Of a DNA stretch of 64,000 nt, positions 11,818 to 23,287 are shown one piece after another. Each line of letters starts with the position of its first letter. The stretch's first letter is position 1. The notes beneath the pieces were generated by a model. The model was not told the DNA's origin and did not search any database. It saw nothing but the letters and a program-made list of their open reading frames with translations. Source of the DNA: Hevea brasiliensis (lineage: Eukaryota > Streptophyta > Magnoliopsida > Malpighiales > Euphorbiaceae); NCBI RefSeq assembly GCF_030052815.1, contig NC_079496.1, forward strand, positions 74,761,652 to 74,825,651, given 5' to 3'. Both the position numbers and the translations under genes were made by a program.

Positions 11818-13900
11818 GATACCACTCCCTCTCTTCTTTAAATCTTGTAAGCATGATGAAATGAGTGAGTATAACATGAAATTAAAAATAAATGATAAGA
11901 AATTTAAGAACCCTAATTTCGGCAGCCATGGAACTTCTTGGAGTTTGATGCTTTTAAATGATGAAAATTGGTTCCATGAGGATGTTTGATAAGTTGATAT
12001 GAATAGAAGTTTGAATGAGTTGAGTTTGTGTAAATTGAATAATTAAAATTAGGGTTTGTGTACATGAATTGGGGATTTTATGTAGTTGCTTGAAATTGAC
12101 CTAATTAAGATGAAATTATTGCTTATAGAAGTGCTATGTATGCCAATTGAAGTAAGAAAGTTGGAGGAAATTGAAAAATTGGGAGTGCTTTTTCTGCAGG
12201 TTTGGGACTCATTGAGTCCAGCTTGAGTTTTGAGCCATAACTAAATGTGTGTTGCTCCACTTATGAGGCCAATTAGAGGTGAAACCAAACCCAAAACACT
12301 CCATTTTCTATGGAGAAACCATGCCCAAATTCTATCCAAAACTTTACCTAAACACTGTCCCAATCCAGATTACCATGCACAGAACCCAAAAAATGACCAA
12401 ATGAATAGTACGCATTCATTTGGTCATAACTCCCTCTATACTAGTCAAAATGACCTGAAGTTTATACCATTTGAAAGCTTAGATATAGGGCTATAATTTT
12501 CATGAAGACCACAGAGCCCAGAAATGCCTTAAACCAAACCAAATTGTTGGCCCAATTTGAGTCACAAAATTGTCCAGAACTAGGTTGCCCAGAAATTGCT
12601 GGAGCTGAACGGGTCGCAGGAGGTTACACGGGTCTAAGTACACTGCTCGTATACTTTTGTTCTTCTGGAAGTTCTTCAAGCCTGGCCTGACAGAGACTTA
12701 CACAGGTCCGAGGATATTACACAGGTCGAGGTACATGACCCGTGTACTTTGCTTCTTTTCGGCTCTTCTGAATTTCTTCTGGCAGAATCTTACACGGGTC
12801 CGTGGTTGTTCTTACATGGCCCGTGTACTTTTGTATCAGATGCGATTCTCAGTCTTTTGACTCTCCAAGCTTCTCTTCACACTCTTATGCTCTTGGACTT
12901 TACCAAAACACATGAAATACCGCAGAAACATAGAATTTAGAGCCTGGCACTGGAATTTACAAAAGTTAATGAAATTAACAACTATGTATGAGATTGCTAT
13001 TCTAAATGCCATGAAATATTATATAAATGTGCTTAAAAATATCTATATAATACAAGTGTATCATTATGGTTATCCGACCATAACTTGAGTTCTAAAAACC
13101 TAATTGACATGATTTAAAAGGGAAAATAAAGACAAGACATAGAGGAACAACTTTTATGAAAGAAGTGTGGCCAAACAGTGGCTGCAAACTGATCAAATGG
13201 ATAGGTAAAAGTAAGAAATAAAATTGAACCTAAGAAAAGTTCATGAGATAAATTATCTTATGGTAGGAATTTAACCCTAATAAGCCATTAAACATTAAAT
13301 CACATGAAAGAGGTATGTGGGACCTATTTTCCCACTATAAAGTGACATGAACATTTCAAATAAATAAGTAATAATGTTTAATTGGCCATAGTATACCTAG
13401 ACTTATTTATTTAATTTGTATCAATTGGTATACCAATTAGGGACTACAGATAGCAGTACTGCCCATAAAAATAATCAGTAACAGATAAAATCTGCCTGAT
13501 ATGATTGTTCTACAGGCCTTATGCCTGCTCATTGGCCATTGTGCCTAATATTATATCTGGCTTAAATGCCTTCCCGCAGGCTTCATGCTTGACATGATCA
13601 ATGTATACTGAATAGATATATGGCTGTCTAACTAGTATACTCTTGTGCATCCGGCTTTTATAATCTGTTATAGGTTTCTTGGGCACTGATAATGATTAAT
13701 TAAGACTGAATATACAATAAGTAAACAAAAAAGATCCCGATAAATTCAATTATTTCCAAAGTGAAATAAAAATGTAAACGACCTAGATATTATGAATTCT
13801 CACATAGAATTATTATTATCTTTAATTATTTAGTTATTGTTATTTTAAATTATGCACCACTAAGGGTTATGCTTAGCGCGTTGGTTTTTCCATTGCATAG
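11818..13900 (+). other. Putative intron inside LTR C1
   Basis: Donor AGAA/GTAAGTGC at 11818; acceptor TTTTTCCATTGCATAG ending at 13900, followed by GTACTGG as in other C LTRs. The hairpin CTAAG..CTTAG at 13860-13876 ends 24 nt before it. Confidence 0.5.
12616..12840 (+). repeat. Three imperfect 75-92-bp repeats with TACACGGGTC inverted motifs
   Basis: TTACACGGGTC-like strings start near 12624, 12698 and 12790, with an extra copy near 12716. Each is followed by GACCCGTGTAC or a variant, its near-perfect reverse complement, so each unit can form a hairpin. I do not see this cluster in the other LTRs. Confidence 0.75.
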
Positions 13901-14011
13901 GTACTGGAGACCAGTCTCAGCAGTTACAACAGCAGCAGCAGTAGTGGTCATACAGAGGCCGATCAGATTTGCTAGTGTCTACTAGTCACCTCGACAGTTT
14001 TAATTTTGTTG

Positions 14012-14016
14012 GTAGG
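14012..14016. other. Target site duplication GTAGG of solo LTR C2 (left)
   Basis: GTAGG here and at 27598-27602 flank C2. Joining across the insert restores the C LTR sequence found elsewhere on the opposite strand (near 14450). Confidence 0.85.
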
Positions 14017-14650
14017 TATGAAGCCTCTTACCCGTCTACAGTGTAGCCGAGTGAGGAGTGCGACATTCGGTGTTGAAGCACCCCATCTTATACTGTCCTG
14101 TTCATTGTTAATTTTAAACTTATAGAAAATATGTGGTGAATTTTTTTTTTATCCTAATTTATTTTTGTGGATACCCGGGTAGAGCCCCCTTTGTTTAATT
14201 GGCATCTGGCGGGTTCCACAAGTTACTTGTTAAAAACAATTGCATATCTCTATATGTGACATTATCTCATTTCTACTTATACAATCTCAAGTTCATTTGT
14301 TTATATAGATATTCATATACAGAAATTCATAACTTTATTTACAATCCAAACTACAAAATTACAAATTTTTTTATTTACATCATGAACTAATAATTACATC
14401 ATATTTCTACATAATGAACCAAAATACTAGTCTATATATGGGCCTTATCAAAAAATAAAATGACTGGTGAGGTGACTTTGGATGGTGGCAGATCTGGTCA
14501 GAGCTCTGTCAGACACTACTGTGGCGGCTGCTGATCTCCAGTACCAACGCGATGGAAAAACTAACGCTCTAAGCAAATTGCTTAGTGTTGCATAATTTAA
14601 AGGAAAGGTAATTAAATAATTAAGATAATCAGTCTATGCTAAATTGTACA
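14017..14650 (-). mobile_element. Solo LTR C2, 3' part
   Basis: Minus-strand C-family LTR whose outer end reads TATGAAGCC (terminal CA changed to TA). It breaks at GTACA where element B2/B3 is inserted and resumes at 23904. It contains the hairpin CTAAGCAAATTGCTTAG (14569-14585). The expected splice acceptor has lost its AG, reading GCGTTG before GTACTGG. Confidence 0.85.
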
Positions 14651-14819
14651 TGTAAGACCCTCACTGTAACAATTCCACACATTCTACTGTTCCGGTGATC
14701 GGTGTCAGTCTCGACAACTAGAACGTCTAGAAAAATATTTAAACTAAAGTGAGGAATCATAATTAACTCAAATATTAATAAGAAAAATTTAGAAAAAATT
14801 TTTGAAATAAAATACAATC

Positions 14820-14875
14820 AAGTTAAATGAGCCGGTGCCCTAGCGATGGGTAACCCAGTGGGAAGTTCCGGTCCT
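14820..14875 (+). promoter_or_regulatory. 5S-rRNA-like block in LTR B2
   Basis: AAGTTAAATGAGCC, a 25-nt offset ending CTAGC, then GATGGGTAACC and TGGGAAGTT. Same order and strand as box A and box C of 5S rRNA. Confidence 0.5.
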
Positions 14876-15309
14876 CACAACTAGGAGCCCTAAACCCGGG
14901 AGAAAATTCATAAAATAATTTTTGGGACTCCAGAGAAGAGTCATTGAGGTTTCTATGGTATTAGAATGCCAAGAAAAGCTTAGAAAAATTTTGCAATTTG
15001 TACAGACGATTTTGGCTCAATAAGCCAAACGAAGGGCATTTTGGTCATTTCGTCTTCAAATATGATTTTTGGCTGACTTGTCCAGTTAAGTAAATAATTA
15101 TTATGACATAAAATATGAATAAATATTGCTAAAAATTTAATTAAAAATGAGTAGAAAAGAAAAGAAAAAGAAAATTAATTAAATGAGAAATATGACATCA
15201 TATGATGTCATTAGTTAGGCTTCACCCAATCACCTTGCAACAAGCCACTAAAAACCAATTAAAAAGGAGATAAAGGAGACAAATTAATAAACCAATCTGC
15301 ATCTTCACC

Positions 15310-15525
15310 ATGGGCAGCCGTAACAAGAGAAAAAGAGAAAGAGAGAAGAGAGAAACCTCCATTGGAGCACACTTCAAGCTTGAATTCCCACCCTTCCTCA
15401 CCCTAAAAGCCCTAAACACCTTCACTAAAAATTACACCCACACCAAGGAGAAGTGTTTGGCTACTAAGAAATTTGAAGAAAGTGAAAAAAATTCTAAGGT
15501 TTCAACAAGCCAAGAGAGTGGTTAA
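15310..15525 (+). other. 71-codon leader ORF in LTR B2
   Basis: An ATG-started frame with a very basic start (MGSRNKRKREREKRE) lies in the leader and stops 4 nt before the splice donor. B3 keeps a same-length version at 20084-20299; B5 keeps the basic stretch but diverges downstream (minus strand, 55455-55646). No family recognised. It may be an upstream ORF, or simply purine-rich leader that happens to be open. Confidence 0.2.
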
Positions 15526-15959
15526 AGAGGTTAGTGCACTAACCATACCCTTTATCTTTCCTAAGCATGAAAAGCATTCTTGATTAAGTTGAAATGGCAT
15601 CAAAAGAAAAGAAAACTTGGAATATGTTGAAGTTTCAATTTGTGGCAGCCTTAGGTACAAGATACATACTAAATGATATGCTCTAGGGCATACTACTAAC
15701 AGGTTTTTATGATTTTGTTTTAGTTAGTGAAGTTGATTAATGAAGTTTAAGGCATTAGAAATCAAATTGCATGGATGTATGATTGAGATTGAAATTATAA
15801 GTTAGGGTTTTGACCTAACTTAGTTTTTGTATTATTGCTTGGAATTTGAAGATGTTGAGATGATTTAATGACCATTAGAAGTGCTAAATATGTCAAATGA
15901 AGTTTGTGGAGTTGGGAGAATTGAATTTGGGAGTGTTGATTCTTATGTAGGAAATTCGA

Positions 15960-16860
15960 ACCTTTGTGTTACTCCAATTGGTGTGAGGCCAATTGAAGAT
16001 GAAACCTAGGACAAAATACCCCATTTTTCATGAAGAAACCATGCCTAAATTCTGTCAAAATCTTGACCAATCTACTGTCTCAATCCAGAAATCCAAACAC
16101 TGAACCCAAAAAATTGACCAAATGAAACATGTTCATTTGGCCATAAGTCCCTCTAGACAGGTCCAAATGACCTGATTTTTATGTCATTGGAAAGATCAGA
16201 CATAGGACTACAACTTTCATTAAGAACACCAAGCCCAGAAATGCCTCTAACAAAATGAAATTGTTGGCCCAAGTGAAGTCACCAAACTAACCAAAACCAT
16301 TCTGCCCAGAATTTCTTGGACTAAAGCTCACTCGACCAGTTTTGGCAAAATGGCCGTAACTTGGTCTATAAAAATCCAAATGCAATGAAACTAATACAAA
16401 AAGTTTTATAAGACATAATGGCACAACTTTGATGAAGGAACCCTGCCCAGAAAACCAAATCAAGTTGACTTAAAAATTACCCTAATCCGGGTGACCAACA
16501 TGCTGTTCCTGGAAAATGACCAAATGAATAGTATTTGTTCGAATGGTCATAACTCAGCGTAGAAAAATTCAATTGATCTGAAATTTTACCAAAAGAAAGC
16601 TGAGACATAGCCCTACAACTTTCATGAGGAACACAAACTCAAATTCCAAAACTAACCAATTCAAATTGCTAGTCTAAGTTAGGACACCAAATCTGGCAGA
16701 ACCAAATTGCCTAGAAATTATGGGTACAGGTCAATCCGGCCAGTTATAGTAAAATGGCCATAACTTGAGCTACAAAACTCCAATTAGAGTGATTCAAAAA
16801 TGAAATTAAAGAAGACACGTAAAGGAACAACTCTGTTGAAGAAAAGTTTGCCAAAGTTCC
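15960..16860 (+). repeat. About five degenerate ~205-bp modules in LTR B2
   Basis: The CATAACT-type landmark recurs at 16141, 16354, 16547 and 16758 (spacings 213, 193 and 211). Each is followed by AATGACCTGA-like, AGACATAG and TTTCATGAAGAA-like strings. An earlier half module starts near 15960. Confidence 0.75.
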
Positions 16861-17730
16861 ATTGTAATAATTACCAATGGAACAGTAATCTTAGGGTATG
16901 AAATCTGAAAATTTTGAATAACATGAAATAAGCTTTCAAATGGTATTGGCAACCAATACCAACAACTTTAGAGTGTAAAATGTGGTATCTTGGTGAACTT
17001 AGATTCAATAAATTTATTATGTATTAAAAAGTCAACAATTTGAGTGAATAGTAATACAAAGACACAAAGTGTAAGAATTAAATTGGTAGAGGAAATTAAG
17101 GTATGAAATTTGGAATCCATGAAATGTTCATAGATTACTTGGAATAGAAATAGTAATTAGTGAATTTGAATGACTTAATGAATACAAAAAAAAAAAAAAA
17201 ATCTTGTGATTAGGTAATTGAGACTTATGCTCCCAACACCAATAGAGTTCATAATATATTAGCAATACAGCTTGAAGTATGAAATGTAATTTTCATGAAT
17301 AGATTGTTGAATGTATAAATGAGATAAAAGTGTCATTTGGGATTTAGGTTCCCATCAAGCGAGAAAGGAAAAATGTTTTGAATATAATGGTACATGTGAA
17401 CCATTGTTTTGAATTGTGATCAATGTGAATAACATAATGAATGAATAAATGAACCATATTAATGTATGAATGAGACATTAGTTCTCATAATTGTAGAAAG
17501 GAAAAGCACTTTGAGTATAATGATATAAAAGGATAATTGATGTGAATTGTGATCATATATATGATCAAATGAATGTATACATTATAATTGAAAATTATTA
17601 TGAAATAATGAAGTCATAAAACATAATATATTAATATTTAATGATATTATGTGCCCTTGTATTACCTAGACATGTGTGTCAGATTGGATAGTTTGGCATG
17701 CCAATAGGGTATTGTTGTAGCAGTACAGTG

Positions 17731-17795
17731 AAAGGCTTTATGCCTGTATTCATGGCTTTATGCCCGCATTCATGGCTTTTATGCCCGATTATGTG
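17731..17795 (+). repeat. TATGCC minisatellite of LTR B2, 3 units
   Basis: Three ~20-bp units, half the number in the partner LTR B3. Confidence 0.85.
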
Positions 17796-18410
17796 TTATC
17801 ATGGCTTTTTAGCCATATTGACTGCATACGTGGTTGACGTTCTGCGTCCCATGGTATGACAGCCCGAGGCACCGCAATGTCCAGTGCCAATGACCCATTA
17901 TCCAATTTAGTCAGCCTATCATAGGTTACTTGGGTAGTCTAATTTATTAAAATAAGTTATAAATATTAGCAATTAAAAATGCTAGAAAGTAAATAAATGA
18001 GAAGAAGTTCTGAAATAAATTAGATTAGCTCCAAAAATTTGTTCGTTATAATTATTTGAAGTAAATTAAAATAGTTCTAAAAATTTTAAATATTACGAAA
18101 TGATTGTAAACAACTTAGAAAGTATCAAGAAAGTGATAAAAAGACTAGTAGAAGAATTATAACTTAAATAACATTACAAATGTGACTTTCATAAGAATAT
18201 AAGTATAAGTATAAATTTTAGATTTATTTATACATTATATAAATGATTATTGTAAAGTTATGAAAGAAGTAATTTTAGAGAGCAACATAAATGATGAAAG
18301 ATATATCGTATAGAAAATTTCATATGAACCCTATTAAATTCTTGGGTATAGAAAATATGCTCCAATTATTTTTTCTTGTTATATTATTTCTTTATTATAT
18401 TATTGCACCA

Positions 18411-18428
18411 CTAAGCAGCAATGCTTAG
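18411..18428 (+). other. Conserved hairpin of LTR B2
   Basis: CTAAGC-AGCAAT-GCTTAG, a perfect 6-bp stem with a 6-nt loop. The same element recurs at 8324, 23244 and 50249. Confidence 0.55.
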
Positions 18429-19068
18429 CGCAATGGATTTGTTTCCTCGTGCAGGTACTAAAGTTAACGCCCAGCGAATACTAAACAGAGATTTTGGAGT
18501 CTGATCTACAGAGTGTTCAAGGTTGTCACCTCCTCAGCAATGCATGTAGATAGGGCCCATATAGATCATATTATGTATTTTGTACATTATAATTAGTTAT
18601 TATTTGTAATGTAAACTATGAATAGTATGTTGAAATATAGATTATGGAACTGTAATTAATTTGTAGATAATATAAATTATGAATTTCTGTAATCAGTCTG
18701 TAAATCATGTAAATTAATAAAACTTGAGAACTTATATATATAAATTGTGCATGAATGGAAATGCATGGGAATGAATATAAAATTGAGATATATGAATGAG
18801 ATGTGAATTATGAGATGATTATGAGAATAATTGATGAGATTTTTATTGTAAAATATTATTGAAATTTTCAAACAGGTGAATAGTAATACACATCAAACGA
18901 TAATAAAATAGGGGAAACTCCGTTAGTTTCTCCGTTGAAAAATAGTCGATATTAAATATAACGAGAACAAAATTTTTAAAGAAATAAAGTAAGGTAAGTT
19001 AGGGTGCTCCGGCACTAAATGTAGCATGCCTTGCTCGGCTACACTGTAGTCGGGTGAGGGGTCTTACA

Positions 19069-19423
19069 TTTATTGGTATTAGAGCGCGATTTAGGCGTTT
19101 CTGGACCTAGATAGACTGCATATCATGCATTGCATTCATAAGAGTCAAGGTGACACTATTGCAGGATTGTATTTCCCATTTATTTCAGGTTAAGGTATGG
19201 AATAAGAGAGTGAAGAGACAATGAGATAGCAAATGGAGGTGAGAAGGAGACTGTATTTAAGATGAAAAAGAATGAGTATAGAACTATTTGAGGATAGGAT
19301 TGAGACTAAGGAGAAAGTTAAGTATGATAACATGGAAAGGTGAAGAAATAAGGAGGTAGTAGCTCCTCGACTATGTAAACAGGATAAATTTCGAGGATGA
19401 AATTTTTGTTAGAGGGAAAGAAT
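19069..19423 (+). other. 355-bp internal region of element B2/B3
   Basis: TGGTATTAGAGC at 19074-19085 is a primer-binding site for initiator tRNA-Met with one change from TGGTATCAGAGC. A gag-like ATG at 19197 is followed by a stop two codons on (ATG GAA TAA) and further stops. The 3' end has TTTCGAGGATGAAATTT and the tract AGAGGGAAAGAA before TGTAACACCC. Bases 19270-19395 resemble the 3' internal part of element C5 (minus strand, 52395-52515), so this short interior is not simply a random deletion. Confidence 0.8.
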
Positions 19424-19591
19424 TGTAACACCCTCACTGTAGCAATTCTGCACATTCTACTGTTCCGGTGACCGGTGTCAGTATGGAAAGCTAGAACGTC
19501 TGGAAAGTTATTTAAACTAAAGTGAGGAACCATAATTAACTCAAATATTAATAAGAAAAATTTAGAAAAAATTTTTGAAATAAAATACAAC

Positions 19592-19645
19592 CAAGTTAAA
19601 TGAACCGATGCCTTAGCAATGGCTAACCCAGTGGGAAGTTGTGGT
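19592..19645 (+). promoter_or_regulatory. 5S-rRNA-like block in LTR B3
   Basis: AAGTTAAATGAACC, then AATGGCTAACCC and TGGGAAGTT. Box C is decayed by two G-to-A/C-type changes relative to B2. Confidence 0.45.
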
Positions 19646-20303
19646 CCTTGCAACTAGGAGCCCTAAACCCTGGAGAAAATTCATAAAATAATTTTTGGGA
19701 CTCCAGAGAAGAGTCATTGAGGTTTCTATGGCATTAGAATGCCAAGAAAAGGCTTAGAAATTTTTTTTGATTTGTACAGACGATTTTGGCTCAATAAGCC
19801 AAACGAAGGGCATTTTGGTCGTTTCGTCTTCAAAGATGATTTTTGGCCGCTTTGTCCAGCTAAGTAAATAATTATTATGACATAAAATATAAATAAATAT
19901 TGCTAAAAATTAAATTGAAAATAAATAAAAAAGAAAAGAAAAAGAAAATGAATTAAATGGAAAATATGACATCAAATGATGTCATTAGTTAGGTCTCACC
20001 CAATCACCTTGCAACAAGCCACTAAAAACCAATTAAAAAGGAGATAAAGGAGACAAATTAACAAACCAATCTGCATCTTCACCATGGGCAGCCGTAAGAA
20101 GAGAAAAAGAGAAAGAGAGAAGAGAGAAACCTCAATTGGAGCACACTTCACGCTTGAATTCCCATCCTTCCTCACCCTAAAAGCCCTAACCACCTTCACT
20201 AAAAATTACACCCACATCAAGGAGAAGTGTTTGGCTGCCAAAAAAATTGAAGAAAGTGAAAAAAATTCTAAGGTTTCAACAAGCCAAGAGAGTGGTTAAA
20301 GAG

Positions 20304-23287
20304 GTTAGTGCACTAACCATACCCTTTATATTTCCTAAGAATGAAAAGCATTCCTGATTAAGTAGAAATGGCATCAAAAGAAAAGAAACTTGGAATATGT
20401 TGAAGTTTCAATTTGTGGCAGCCCTAGGAAGTAAATGAATTTGATGGTTTTGTTGATTTTTTTTTAGTTAGTGAAGTTGATTAATGAAGTTTAAGGCATT
20501 AGAAATCAAATTGCATGGATGTATGATTGAGATTGAAATTATAAGTTAGGGTTTTGACCTAACTTAGTTTTTGTATTATTGCTTAGAATTTGATGATGTT
20601 GAGATGATTTAATGACCATTAGAAGTGCTAAATATGTCAAATGAAGTTTGTGTAGTTGGGATAATTGAATTTGGGAGTATTGATTCTTATGTAGGAAATT
20701 TGGACCTTTGAGTCCAATGTATTGTTTGAGCTATAACTGGAGTTGTGTTGCTCCAATTGGTGTGAGGCCAATTGGAGATGAAACCTAGGACAAAATACCC
20801 CAGTTTTCATGAAGAAACTATGCCCAAATTCTATCCAAATTTTGACCAATTTACTGTTTCAATCCGGAAATCCAAACACTAAACCCAGAAAATTGACCAA
20901 ATGAACATGTTCATTTGGCCATAACTCCCTCTAGACAGGTCCAAATGACCTGATTTTTATGTCATTGGAAAGATTAGACATAGGACTACAACTTTCATTC
21001 AGAATACCAAGCCCAGAAATGCCTCTAACCAAATGAAATTGCTAACCCAAGTGAAATCACCAAACTGACCAAAACCATTCTGCCCAGAATTTCCTAAACT
21101 AAAACTCACCCGACCAGTTTTGGAAAAATGGTCGTAACTTGGTCTATAAAAATCCAAATGGAATGAAACCAATGCAAAAAGTTTTATAAGACATAATGGC
21201 ACAAATTTAATGAAGGAACCCTGCCTAGAAAACCAAACCAATTTGACCAAAAAGTTACCCTATTCCGGGTGACCAACATGCTGTCCCTGGAAAATGACCA
21301 AATAAATAGTATTTGTTCAAATGGTCATAACTTAGCATAGAAAAGTTCAATTGATTTGAAATTTTACCAAAAGAAAGCTGAGATATAGCTCTACAACTTT
21401 CATGAAGAACACAAACTCAAATTCTGAACCTAACCAATTCAAATTGCTAGTCAAATTTAGGACACCAAATCTGGCAGAACCAAATTGCCCAGAAATTCTG
21501 GGTACTGCTTAATCTAGCCAGTTATGGTAAAATGGCCATAACTTGAGCTACAAAACTCCAATTGGCGTGATTCAAAAGGAAAATTAAAGAAGACACACAA
21601 AGACACAACTTTTATGAAGAAAAGTTTGCCAAATTTCCACTGTAACAATGACCAATGGAACGGTAATCTTAGGATATGAAATCTGAAAATTTTGAATAAC
21701 ATGAAATAAGCTTTGAAATGGTATTGGCAACTAATACCAACAACTTTAGAATGAAAAATGTGGTATCTTGGTGAACTTAGGTTCAATAAATTTATTATGT
21801 ATTAAAAAGCCAACAATTTGAGTGAAGAGTAATGTGAATAGTAATACAAAGACACAATGTGTAAGAATTAAATTGGTAGAGGAAATTAAGGCATGAAAAT
21901 TGGAATCCATGAAATGTTCATGGATTACTTGGAATAGAAATAGTAATTGGTGAATTTGAATGACTTAATGAAAACAAAAAAAAAAAAAAAGCCTTGTGAT
22001 TAGGTAATTGAGACTTATACTCCCAACACTAATAGAGTTCATAATATATTAGCAATACAACTTGAAGTATGAAATGTAATTTCCATGAATAGATTGTTGA
22101 ATGTATAAATGAGATAAAAGTGTCATTTGGGATTTAAGTTCCCATCAAGTGAGAAAGGAAAAATGTTTTGAATACAATGGTACATGTGAACTATTGTTTT
22201 GAATTGTGATCAATATGAATAACATAATGAATGAATAAATGAACCATATTAGTGTATGAATGAGACTTTAGTTCTCATTATTATAGAAAGGAAAAGTACT
22301 TTGAGTACAATGATATAAAAGGATAATTGATGTAAATTGTGACCATATATATGATCAAATGAATGTATACATTATAATTGAAAATTATTATGAAATAATG
22401 AAGTCATAAAACACAATATATTAATATTTAATGATATTATGTGCCCTTGTATTGTCTAGGCATGTGTGTCAGATTGGATAGTTTGGCATGCCAATAGGGT
22501 ATTATTATAGCAGTACTGCGAAAGGCTTTATGCCTGTATTCAAGGCTTTATGCCTATATTCATGGCTTTATGCCCGTATTCATGGCTTTATGCCCGTACT
22601 GATGATATATGCCCGCATTCATGGCTTTTATGCCCGATTATGTGTTATCATGGCTTTTTAGCCATACTGACTACATACGTGGTTGACGTTCTGTGTCCCA
22701 TAGTATGACGGCCCGAGGCACCGCGGTGTCTAGTGCCAACGATCCGTTATCCAGTTTAGTCAGCCTGTCATAGGTTACTTGGGCAGTCTAATTTATTAAA
22801 ATAAGTTATGAATATTAGCAATTAAAAATGCTAGAAAGTAAATAAATGACAAGAAGTTCTGAAATAAATTAGATTAGCTCCAAAAATTTGTTCTTTAGAA
22901 TAATTTGAAGTAAATTAAACTAGTTCTAAAAATTTTAAATATTACGAAATGATTATAAACAACTTAGAAAGTATCAAAGAAGTGATAAAAAGACTAGTAG
23001 AAGAATTATAACTTAAATAACATTACAAATGTGACTTTCATAAGAATATAAGTATAAGTATAAATTTTAGATTTATTTGTACATTATATAAATGATTATT
23101 GCAAACTTATGAAAGAAGTAATTCTAGAAAGCAACATAAATGACGGAAGATATATTGTATGGAAAATTTCATATGAACCCAGTAAAATTCTTGAGTATAG
23201 AAAATATGCTCCAATTATTTTTACATGTTATATTATTGCACCACTAAGCAGCAATGCTTAGTGCGATAGATTTGTTTCCTCATGCAG
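20304..23287 (+). other. Putative intron inside LTR B3
   Basis: Donor AAAGAG/GTTAGTGC at 20304; acceptor TTTCCTCATGCAG ending at 23287; the hairpin at 23244-23261 ends 26 nt before it. Confidence 0.5.
22521..22640 (+). repeat. TATGCC minisatellite of LTR B3, 6 units
   Basis: Six ~20-bp units including a diverged one (GATGATATATGCCCG). The partner LTR B2 has only three. Confidence 0.85.

Larger units (their letters stand above)
15530..18454 (+). other. Putative intron inside LTR B2
   Basis: Donor AAAGAG/GTTAGTGC at 15530; acceptor TTTCCTCGTGCAG ending at 18454; the hairpin ends 26 nt before it. Confidence 0.5.
14651..19068 (+). mobile_element. 5' LTR B2
   Basis: TGTAAGACCC to GGGGTCTTACA, followed at once by the primer-binding site. 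It has the 5S-like block at 14820, CCCAATCACC near 15225, a 71-codon leader ORF, a donor at 15530, about five ~205-bp repeats, a 3-unit minisatellite, a hairpin and an acceptor at 18454. By eye it differs from B3 at roughly 5-10% of positions, with the highest difference near the LTR start. Confidence 0.9.

Noticed and set aside
14820..14875. A real 5S rRNA gene
   Set aside because: Only the box A and box C regions resemble 5S, with a shortened gap; the 5' half of 5S is absent.
19318..19653. 111-codon minus-strand frame at the start of LTR B3, with relatives at 14629, 46545 and 56131
   Set aside because: Recurs because the LTR start is repeated; frames differ in length and no domain is seen. 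Kept only as LTR sequence.
22521..22640. A CRISPR-like array of short repeats
   Set aside because: Units are contiguous 20-bp tandem repeats with no unique spacers, in plant LTR sequence.
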